From Paracoccaceae bacterium (GTDB lineage: Bacteria > Pseudomonadota > Alphaproteobacteria > Rhodobacterales > Rhodobacteraceae), in contig WFPZ01000034.1 of assembly GCA_015487335.1 (NCBI GenBank), forward strand, positions 1 through 5,468: a stretch of 5,468 nucleotides of DNA. The letters are read 5' to 3'. Positions 1 through 4,528 of this stretch are shown one piece after another. Below the pieces are notes generated by a model that worked only from the letters and a program-made list of their open reading frames with translations, did not search any database and was not told where the DNA came from. The number at the start of each line of letters is the position of its first letter. Positions within the stretch are counted from its first letter, which is position 1. Position numbers and translations under genes: made by a program.

Positions 1-545
1 TCATCGGGGTGATCCTTTCCACCGGGTCGCTCAACCTGTCCGACATCGTGGCCGCGCAGAAGGGCGACTGGGGGCTGCTGAACTGGTACTGGATCCCGCA
101 GTTCCCGATGGTGTTCCTGTTCTTCATCTCGGCGCTGGCCGAGACCAACCGCCCGCCCTTCGACCTGCCCGAAGCGGAAAGCGAGCTGGTGGCGGGCTAC
201 CAGGTGGAATATTCCTCGACCCCCTTCCTGCTCTACATGGCCGGGGAATACATTGCCATCTTCCTGATGTGCGCGCTGATCACGCTGCTGTTCTTCGGCG
301 GCTGGCTGTCGCCCATTCCCGGCATTCCCGACGGGGTGCTGTGGATGATCGGCAAGATGGCGTTCTTCTTCTTCATCTTCGCGATGGTGAAGGCGATCAC
401 CCCGCGCTACCGCTACGACCAGCTGATGCGCATCGGCTGGAAGGTGTTCCTGCCGCTGAGCCTGGCCTGGGTGGTCTTCGTGGCCTTCGCGGCGCAGTTC
501 GGATGGTTCTGGGGCGCTTACGCCCGCTGGACGGTGGGAGGCTGA
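1..545 (+). CDS. nuoH: NADH-quinone oxidoreductase subunit H (NuoH), 3' part
   Basis: The start lies upstream of the window; the reading frame has full codons from base 3 and ends with TGA at 543-545, giving about 180 residues of a protein usually near 345. NuoH (ND1 in mitochondria) is the membrane subunit that, with NuoB and NuoD, forms the quinone-binding cavity and joins the peripheral arm to the membrane arm of complex I. The family signature is clear: ETNRPPFDLPEAESELVAGY begins at base 141 and is followed by the VEYSS motif; this acidic loop faces the quinone site. Four hydrophobic segments follow the usual C-terminal pattern, at roughly bases 96-145, 243-306, 336-400 and 447-515. The YRYDQLMRIGWK stretch before the last helix is also typical of the family. 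nuoI starts 4 nt after the stop, so the two are co-transcribed. No frameshift or missing signature is visible in this part. Confidence 0.97.
   Translation, partial: IGVILSTGSLNLSDIVAAQKGDWGLLNWYWIPQFPMVFLFFISALAETNRPPFDLPEAESELVAGYQVEYSSTPFLLYMAGEYIAIFLMCALITLLFFGGWLSPIPGIPDGVLWMIGKMAFFFFIFAMVKAITPRYRYDQLMRIGWKVFLPLSLAWVVFVAFAAQFGWFWGAYARWTVGG
536..541 (+). promoter_or_regulatory. Shine-Dalgarno site of nuoI
   Basis: GGGAGG lies inside the last codons of nuoH, 8 nt before the nuoI ATG at 550. A second, closer GAGG (544-547) is too near the start to be the main site. It supports the ATG at 550 as the nuoI start. Confidence 0.6.
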
Positions 546-549
546 GGCA

Positions 550-1041
550 ATGGCAATCGACTACGTCCGCGCCGCCAAGTACTTCGTGCTGTGGGATTTC
601 ATCGTCGGCTTCAGGCTGGGCCTGAAATACTTCTTCGGTCCCAAGGCCACGGTGAACTACCCGCACGAGAAGGGCCCTCTCAGCCCGCGTTTCCGCGGCG
701 AGCATGCGCTGCGCCGCTATCCCAACGGCGAAGAGCGCTGCATCGCCTGCAAGCTGTGCGAGGCGATCTGCCCGGCCCAGGCCATCACCATCGATGCCGA
801 GCCCCGCGAGGACGGCTCGCGCCGCACCACGCGCTATGACATCGACATGACGAAATGCATCTTCTGCGGCTTCTGCCAGGAGGCCTGCCCGGTGGATGCG
901 ATCGTCGAGGGGCCCAATTTCGAATATGCCACCGAAACCCGCGAAGAGCTGTTCTACGACAAGCAGAAGCTTCTGGAAAACGGCGAGATGTGGGAGGCTG
1001 AGATCGCCCGCAACCTGGAACTGGACGCGCCCTACCGATGA
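550..1041 (+). CDS. nuoI: NADH-quinone oxidoreductase subunit I (NuoI), 2x[4Fe-4S] ferredoxin-type
   Basis: This 163-residue protein has the usual length of alphaproteobacterial NuoI (TYKY/NDUFS8 type). It holds clusters N6a and N6b, which carry electrons from the NuoG chain towards N2 in NuoB next to the quinone site, and it sits on the cytoplasmic side. Two CxxCxxCxxxCP motifs are intact: C64, C67, C70, C74 (CIACKLCEAICP) and C103, C106, C109, C113 (CIFCGFCQEACP). As in other 8Fe ferredoxins, the fourth Cys of each motif ligates the other cluster. Residues 1-30 form an amphipathic, aromatic-rich stretch that in the family lies on the membrane surface against NuoH, followed by the basic FRGEHALRRYPNGEERC segment. 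The C-terminal tail ending in LDAPYR is also typical. The ATG at 550 has a good Shine-Dalgarno site. The stop overlaps the next start as ATGA (1038-1041). Confidence 0.98.
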   Translation: MAIDYVRAAKYFVLWDFIVGFRLGLKYFFGPKATVNYPHEKGPLSPRFRGEHALRRYPNGEERCIACKLCEAICPAQAITIDAEPREDGSRRTTRYDIDMTKCIFCGFCQEACPVDAIVEGPNFEYATETREELFYDKQKLLENGEMWEAEIARNLELDAPYR

Positions 1042-1445
1042 GTGATTTCAACAAGCTCTTCCAGCAGATGATGGAGCAGGGCCAGGAAATGGTCCGCGCC
1101 ATCAACCCTGCGCTGGAGAGTTTCCAGGCCCATGGTTTCGACAAGATGATGCCCACCATGCCCAGGGACGTCATGGAGATGATCTGGGGCAATGCCTTCA
1201 ACCGGGACGGGCTGGACGCCAAGCAGCGCCTGATGGCGATGATCGCCGGCATGACGGTGCAGGGCGCGCCGGTGGAGCCGATGTTCAAGGCCGTCGTCCG
1301 CCACGCGCTCGAGGCGGGGGCCAGCGAAAAGGAGATCTCCGAGGTGATCTATCAGATGTCCATGCTGGGCGGACTGCCGGCGATGAGCCGGGCGCTGGGC
1401 TTCGCCCAGGCGGTGTTTGCCGAAAACGAGGAGGACAGCGCATGA
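1038..1445 (+). CDS. Carboxymuconolactone decarboxylase-like small protein, role unknown
   Basis: This is a 135-residue soluble protein with no membrane span or signal peptide. Residues about 60-127 resemble the helical core of the carboxymuconolactone decarboxylase/AhpD-like fold: KQRLMAMIAGMTVQGAP, then VVRHALEAGASEKEISEVIY, then GGLPAMSRALGFAQAVF. The N-terminal 55 residues are a separate helical, Met-rich stretch. It has no cysteine, so the CxxC centre of AhpD peroxidase-type members is absent. The His positions I expect from PcaC-type enzymes seem to be Val86 and Gln106, which argues against decarboxylase activity. The protein has 16 Met in 135 residues. It overlaps nuoI and nuoJ by ATGA at both ends and has no strong Shine-Dalgarno site of its own, so it is probably translated by coupling to nuoI. 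Codon use matches its neighbours. The position suggests a role in assembly or stability of complex I, but that is inference. Family call moderately sure; function unknown. Confidence 0.8.
   Translation: MSDFNKLFQQMMEQGQEMVRAINPALESFQAHGFDKMMPTMPRDVMEMIWGNAFNRDGLDAKQRLMAMIAGMTVQGAPVEPMFKAVVRHALEAGASEKEISEVIYQMSMLGGLPAMSRALGFAQAVFAENEEDSA
1429..1434 (+). promoter_or_regulatory. Strong Shine-Dalgarno site of nuoJ
   Basis: AGGAGG, encoded within the Glu-Glu-Asp codons at the end of the preceding gene, is 7 nt before the nuoJ ATG at 1442. It is the best ribosome-binding site in the window and fixes the nuoJ start. It implies that nuoJ can initiate independently as well as by the ATGA overlap. Confidence 0.75.
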
Positions 1446-2056
1446 GCGTCGCTGATTTTGCCTTTTACGTCTTTGCCGTCACGACGCTGGCCGGCGGGCT
1501 GTTCACCGTGGTCAGCCGCAACCCCGTGCACTCGGTGCTGTGGCTGATCCTGGCGTTCATCTCGGCGGCCGGGCTGTTCATCCTGCTGGGGGCGGAGTTC
1601 GTGGCGATGCTGCTGGTGATCGTCTACGTGGGCGCGGTGGCGGTGCTGTTCCTGTTCGTGGTGATGATGCTCGATGTCGATTTCGCCGAGCTCAAGGGCG
1701 AGATGGTGCAGTACATGCCGCTGGGGCTGCTGATCGGGGTGATCATCCTGCTCGAGCTGGGCATGGCGATCGGGGTCTGGCAGTTCGCCGATCTCGCGCC
1801 CGAGCTGCGCCAGGCCGTCGCCCCGGACCCGCAGGAGGTGCAGAACACCGCGGCGCTGGGGCGGCTGATCTACGACGATTACATCCTGCTGTTCCAGCTG
1901 GCCGGGCTGGTCCTGCTGGTGGCGATGATCGGCGCCATCGTGCTGACCCTGCGCCACCGGCCCTACATCAAGCGCCAGGACGTGCTGGCGCAGATGTATC
2001 GCGATCCGGCCAAGGCGCTGGAGCTGAAGGACGTGAAACCGGGACAGGGGCTGTAG
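1442..2056 (+). CDS. nuoJ: NADH-quinone oxidoreductase subunit J (NuoJ)
   Basis: This 204-residue integral membrane subunit corresponds to mitochondrial ND6. NuoJ lies between NuoH and NuoK and carries part of the polar axis that links quinone chemistry to pumping. Five hydrophobic segments are visible, near residues 5-24, 29-50, 53-77, 92-113 and 147-168. The third holds the diagnostic motif GAEFVAMLLVIVYVGAVAVL with E52, Y62 and G64; in the family this helix forms a pi-bulge around the conserved Tyr (Tyr59 in E. coli) that switches conformation during turnover. The soluble tail from about residue 169 ends in ALELKDVKPGQGL, a tail I associate with alphaproteobacterial NuoJ. The start is set by the AGGAGG site at 1429-1434. 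The stop TAG (2054-2056) is followed after one base by the ATG of a small ORF, rather than directly by nuoK as in many operons. Confidence 0.97.
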   Translation: MSVADFAFYVFAVTTLAGGLFTVVSRNPVHSVLWLILAFISAAGLFILLGAEFVAMLLVIVYVGAVAVLFLFVVMMLDVDFAELKGEMVQYMPLGLLIGVIILLELGMAIGVWQFADLAPELRQAVAPDPQEVQNTAALGRLIYDDYILLFQLAGLVLLVAMIGAIVLTLRHRPYIKRQDVLAQMYRDPAKALELKDVKPGQGL

Positions 2057-2057
2057 C

Positions 2058-2168
2058 ATGGGGCGTTCGCTCGTCATTCTGGCCGCGGTCATCGCCCTGT
2101 TCGTGGTCGCGCTGCGCCGCCGGGCGGCAAGGAAGAAAAGATTTGAGGGACAAGATGGTCGGACTTGA
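2058..2168 (+). CDS. Predicted 36-aa single-span membrane protein between nuoJ and nuoK
   Basis: The ORF starts with ATG 1 nt after the nuoJ stop and ends with TGA at 2166-2168, overlapping the start of nuoK by 14 nt. Residues 4-19 (SLVILAAVIALFVVAL) form one hydrophobic helix. It is followed by a strongly basic cluster, RRRAARKKR (20-28), and a short polar tail, FEGQDGRT. By the positive-inside rule the C-terminus should be cytoplasmic. An AGGGG at 2046-2050, 7 nt before the ATG, is a plausible ribosome-binding site. Small unidentified frames are known inside Rhodobacter and Paracoccus complex I clusters, but I cannot say this one matches any of them. It could be an accessory or assembly peptide of complex I, or a leader whose translation couples nuoJ to nuoK. 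I do not recognise a family; it may also be a non-coding spacer that happens to be open. Confidence 0.6.
   Translation: MGRSLVILAAVIALFVVALRRRAARKKRFEGQDGRT
2116..2128 (+). other. Small GC hairpin before nuoK
   Basis: GCCGC (2116-2120) pairs with GCGGC (2124-2128) around a 3-nt loop. It is followed by a purine-rich stretch (2129-2154) that leads into the nuoK start. There is no U-run, so this is not an intrinsic terminator. It could be a chance structure in GC-rich coding DNA or could help define an open initiation region for nuoK. Confidence 0.3.
2145..2150 (+). promoter_or_regulatory. Shine-Dalgarno site of nuoK
   Basis: GAGGGA lies 4 nt before the ATG at 2155 (its GAGG core is 6 nt before). 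It sits in an A/G-rich, weakly structured stretch that stands out from the GC-rich surroundings. It supports the ATG at 2155, giving a 101-aa NuoK of family-typical length. Confidence 0.65.
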
Positions 2169-2460
2169 AAACTATCTGGCAGTGGCCGCGGGGCTGTTTG
2201 TCATCGGTGTCTTCGGGCTTTTCCTGAACCGCAAGAACGTCATCATCCTCCTGATGTCGATCGAGCTGATGCTGCTGGCGGTGAACATCAACATGGTCGC
2301 CTTCTCCAGCTATCTCGGCGATCTGGTGGGGCAGATCTTCACCATGTTCATTCTCACCGTGGCCGCCGCCGAGGCCGCCATCGGCCTGGCGATCCTGGTC
2401 TGCTTCTTCCGCAACCGCGGCACCATCGACGTTGAAGACGTCAACGTGATGAAGGGGTAA
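2155..2460 (+). CDS. nuoK: NADH-quinone oxidoreductase subunit K (NuoK)
   Basis: This 101-residue, three-helix membrane subunit corresponds to ND4L. NuoK sits between NuoJ and the antiporter-like subunits and contributes two buried glutamates to the proton path. Hydrophobic helices lie near residues 7-24, 29-50 and 60-85. Glu37 in the LLMSIELMLLAVNINMVAFS motif and Glu73 in ILTVAAAEAAIGLAILV match E. coli Glu36 and Glu72, both needed for coupled activity. The C-terminal tail after FFRNRGTIDVEDVNVMKG is short and normal. The chosen ATG has a good Shine-Dalgarno site and overlaps the end of the preceding small ORF by 14 nt; an in-frame TTG at 2143 is possible but would place the start over that site. 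The stop TAA is 4 nt before nuoL. Confidence 0.97.
   Translation: MVGLENYLAVAAGLFVIGVFGLFLNRKNVIILLMSIELMLLAVNINMVAFSSYLGDLVGQIFTMFILTVAAAEAAIGLAILVCFFRNRGTIDVEDVNVMKG
2452..2457 (+). promoter_or_regulatory. Shine-Dalgarno site of nuoL
   Basis: AAGGGG in the last two codons of nuoK is 7 nt before the nuoL ATG at 2465. A second AAGGA (2459-2463) is too close to the ATG to be used alone. It supports coupled initiation of nuoL. Confidence 0.55.
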
Positions 2461-2464
2461 GGAA

Positions 2465-4528
2465 ATGGAAACCATCATCCTCTTTGCCCCGCTGGTCGGC
2501 GCGATCATCGCAGGCTTCGGTTGGCGGCTGATCGGCGACAAGGCCTCGCAATGGGTCACCACGGGGCTGTTGTTCCTCTCGGCGGCCCTCAGCTGGATCG
2601 TCTTCCTGACCCTCGATGCCAGCGCCCCCGAGCAGATCCAGATCATGCGCTGGATCGAGAGCGGCACGCTGTCCACCGACTGGGCGATTCGCATGGACCG
2701 GCTGACCGCGATCATGCTGATCGTGGTGACGACGGTTTCCAGCCTCGTGCACCTCTACTCGATGGGCTACATGGCCCATGACGAGAATTTCCACGAAGGC
2801 GAAAGCTACCGGCCGAGGTTCTTCGCCTATCTCTCGTTCTTCACCTTTGCCATGCTGATGCTGGTCACCTCCGACAACCTGCTGCAGATGTTCTTCGGCT
2901 GGGAAGGCGTGGGCGTGGCCTCCTACCTGCTGATCGGCTTCTACTACCGCAAGCCCTCGGCAAATGCCGCCGCGATGAAGGCCTTCATCGTCAACCGGGT
3001 GGGGGACTTCGGCTTCGCCCTGGGCATCTTCGGCCTGTTCTGGATGGTGGATTCGATCCGTTTCGACGACATATTCGCCGCCGGCCCGATGCTGGCCGAG
3101 GCCAGGATCAACTTCCTCTGGACGGACTGGAACGCGGCCAACCTGCTGGCCTTCCTGCTGTTCATTGGCGCCATGGGCAAGTCGGCGCAGCTGTTCCTGC
3201 ACACCTGGCTGCCCGATGCCATGGAAGGCCCGACGCCGGTTTCGGCGCTGATCCACGCCGCCACCATGGTCACCGCCGGGGTGTTCCTGGTGGTGCGCAT
3301 GTCGCCGCTGTTCGAATATGCGGCCGAGGCCAAGATGTTCGTCGTCTACATCGGCGCGGCCACGGCCTTTGTCGCGGCCACCATCGGGCTGGTGCAGAAC
3401 GACATCAAGCGGGTGATCGCCTATTCCACCATGAGCCAGCTCGGCTACATGTTCGTGGCTGCCGGCGTGGGAGCCTATTCGGTGGCCATGTTCCACCTGC
3501 TGACACATGCCTTCTTCAAGGCGCTGCTGTTTCTCGGGGCGGGCTCGGTGATCACCGCCATGCACCATGAGCAGGACATGCGCAATTACGGCAACCTCAG
3601 GCGCAAGATCCCGCTGACCTTCTGGGCGATGATGATCGGCACGCTGGCGCTGACGGGGGTGGGCATCCCGCTGACCTACATCGGCTTTTCCGGCTTCTTC
3701 TCGAAGGACGCGATCATCGAGAGCGCCTATGCCGCCGAAAACGGTTTCGCCTTCTGGTCTCTGGTCGTCGCCGCGCTGTTCACCAGCTTCTATTCCTGGC
3801 GGCTGATGTTCATGACCTTCTACGGCGAGGCGCGCGGCGATGCCCATGCCCACGAACACGCCCATGAGCGCCGCCCGGTGATGCTGATCCCGCTGGGGGT
3901 GCTGGCCATCGGCGCGATCTTCTCCGGGGTCGTCTGGTACAACCAGTTCTTCGGCAAGATCGACAAGGTGGAGGAGTTCTTCGGCATTCCGGCCCATGTG
4001 GCCGCCGAGGCCGCCGAGGCCGGGGAAGAGCGTGCCGCGGCGCCCGCGGAAGGGGAGGTGGCGCTTGCCGGGCCGCCCCGCGGCGCAATCTTCATCGGGC
4101 CCGAGAACGACGTTCTGGAAGCGGCCCACGAGGTGCCGAAATGGGTGAAGGTCTCGCCCTTCGTGGCCATGCTGGCGGGGCTGTTCATCGCCTGGATGAT
4201 GTACATCCGTCGCCCCGATCTGCCCGGGCGGCTGGCCGCGGCGCAGCGCCCGCTCTACCTGTTCCTGCTCAACAAGTGGTATTTCGACGAGATCTACGAC
4301 GCCGTCTTCGTCCGCCCCGCCAGGCGGCTGGGCCGCTTCCTGTGGAAGAAGGGTGACGGCAAGGTCATCGACGGCACGATCAACGGGATCGCCATGGGGA
4401 TCGTGCCCTTCCTGACCAGGCTCGCCGGGCGGGCCCAGTCGGGCTACCTGTTCCACTATGCATTCGCGATGGTTCTGGGGGTTGCAGTCTTGATTACCTG
4501 GATGACGATTGGCGGGGGGGCCGGCTGA
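2465..4528 (+). CDS. nuoL: NADH-quinone oxidoreductase subunit L (NuoL)
   Basis: This 687-residue protein is the largest antiporter-like membrane subunit (ND5), placed at the distal end of the membrane arm; its long C-terminal lateral helix runs along the arm and clasps NuoM and NuoN. The pumping residues of the family are in place: Glu147 (FFGWEGVGVASYLL), Lys239 (MGKSAQLFLHTWLPDAMEGP), His264 (SALIHAATM), His348 and Lys352 (THAFFKALLFLGAGS), and Lys414-Asp415 (FFSKDAI), matching E. coli Glu144, Lys229, Lys342 and Lys399. The product is longer than the E. coli protein (about 613 aa). The extra length includes a His-rich loop (DAHAHEHAHERR, from residue 459) and a long Ala/Glu-rich loop at about 503-562, after the core helices and before the lateral-helix region (LNKWYFDEIYDAVFVRP). 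Such loops are common in alphaproteobacteria. The stop overlaps the nuoM start as TGATG (4526-4530). Mrp-type antiporter subunits share this fold, but the operon context settles the call. Confidence 0.98.
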   Translation: METIILFAPLVGAIIAGFGWRLIGDKASQWVTTGLLFLSAALSWIVFLTLDASAPEQIQIMRWIESGTLSTDWAIRMDRLTAIMLIVVTTVSSLVHLYSMGYMAHDENFHEGESYRPRFFAYLSFFTFAMLMLVTSDNLLQMFFGWEGVGVASYLLIGFYYRKPSANAAAMKAFIVNRVGDFGFALGIFGLFWMVDSIRFDDIFAAGPMLAEARINFLWTDWNAANLLAFLLFIGAMGKSAQLFLHTWLPDAMEGPTPVSALIHAATMVTAGVFLVVRMSPLFEYAAEAKMFVVYIGAATAFVAATIGLVQNDIKRVIAYSTMSQLGYMFVAAGVGAYSVAMFHLLTHAFFKALLFLGAGSVITAMHHEQDMRNYGNLRRKIPLTFWAMMIGTLALTGVGIPLTYIGFSGFFSKDAIIESAYAAENGFAFWSLVVAALFTSFYSWRLMFMTFYGEARGDAHAHEHAHERRPVMLIPLGVLAIGAIFSGVVWYNQFFGKIDKVEEFFGIPAHVAAEAAEAGEERAAAPAEGEVALAGPPRGAIFIGPENDVLEAAHEVPKWVKVSPFVAMLAGLFIAWMMYIRRPDLPGRLAAAQRPLYLFLLNKWYFDEIYDAVFVRPARRLGRFLWKKGDGKVIDGTINGIAMGIVPFLTRLAGRAQSGYLFHYAFAMVLGVAVLITWMTIGGGAG
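3845..3865 (+). other. His-rich loop coding segment in nuoL
   Basis: Codons for H461, H463, H465 and H467 alternate with Ala and Glu in AHAHEHAHE, in the loop after the conserved FMTFYGE segment. The pattern could bind a divalent metal, but His-rich loops at this place occur in other NuoL proteins and no function is established from the sequence. Confidence 0.6.
4001..4018 (+). repeat. Tandem 9-bp repeat (two units) within nuoL
   Basis: GCCGCCGAG occurs twice in direct succession and keeps the frame, encoding Ala-Ala-Glu twice (residues 513-518) in the Ala/Glu-rich loop. It is a likely slippage-prone site in a loop that tolerates length change; it does not touch a conserved helix. Confidence 0.7.
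4514..4520 (+). other. G7 tract at the nuoL/nuoM junction
   Basis: Seven consecutive G residues encode part of the Gly-Gly-Gly-Ala-Gly C-terminus of NuoL and lie 7 nt before the nuoM ATG at 4528. The tract can pair with the anti-Shine-Dalgarno CCUCC and probably serves as the nuoM ribosome-binding site. Single-base slippage here would change only the last residues of NuoL and its stop. Confidence 0.5.

Noticed and set aside
1352..2092. A 246-codon minus-strand open frame opposite nuoJ
   Set aside because: The product is dominated by His, Gln and Asp repeats that derive from the antisense of hydrophobic helices; there is no family match or ribosome-binding site of note.
2143..2145. TTG as an alternative nuoK start
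   Set aside because: It would overlap the GAGGGA site and add four residues not expected in NuoK; the ATG at 2155 fits better.
1540..2154. An upstream extension of the nuoK frame across nuoJ
   Set aside because: The extended part is Arg/Gly/Pro rich and out of frame with nuoJ. The family-length NuoK starts at the ATG at 2155 with its own Shine-Dalgarno site.
2116..2154. Intrinsic terminator between nuoJ and nuoK
   Set aside because: The stem is only 5 bp and is followed by purines, not a U-run; the downstream genes must be transcribed with the upstream ones.
2441..4456. A 671-codon open frame on the minus strand opposite nuoL
   Set aside because: It is a mirror of nuoL. Codons for Leu, Val, Ile, Phe and Ala ending in C or G read backwards as Gln, His, Asp, Glu and Gly, giving a low-complexity product full of His, Gln, Glu, Gly and Arg with no recognisable domain. 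High GC removes stop codons by chance.
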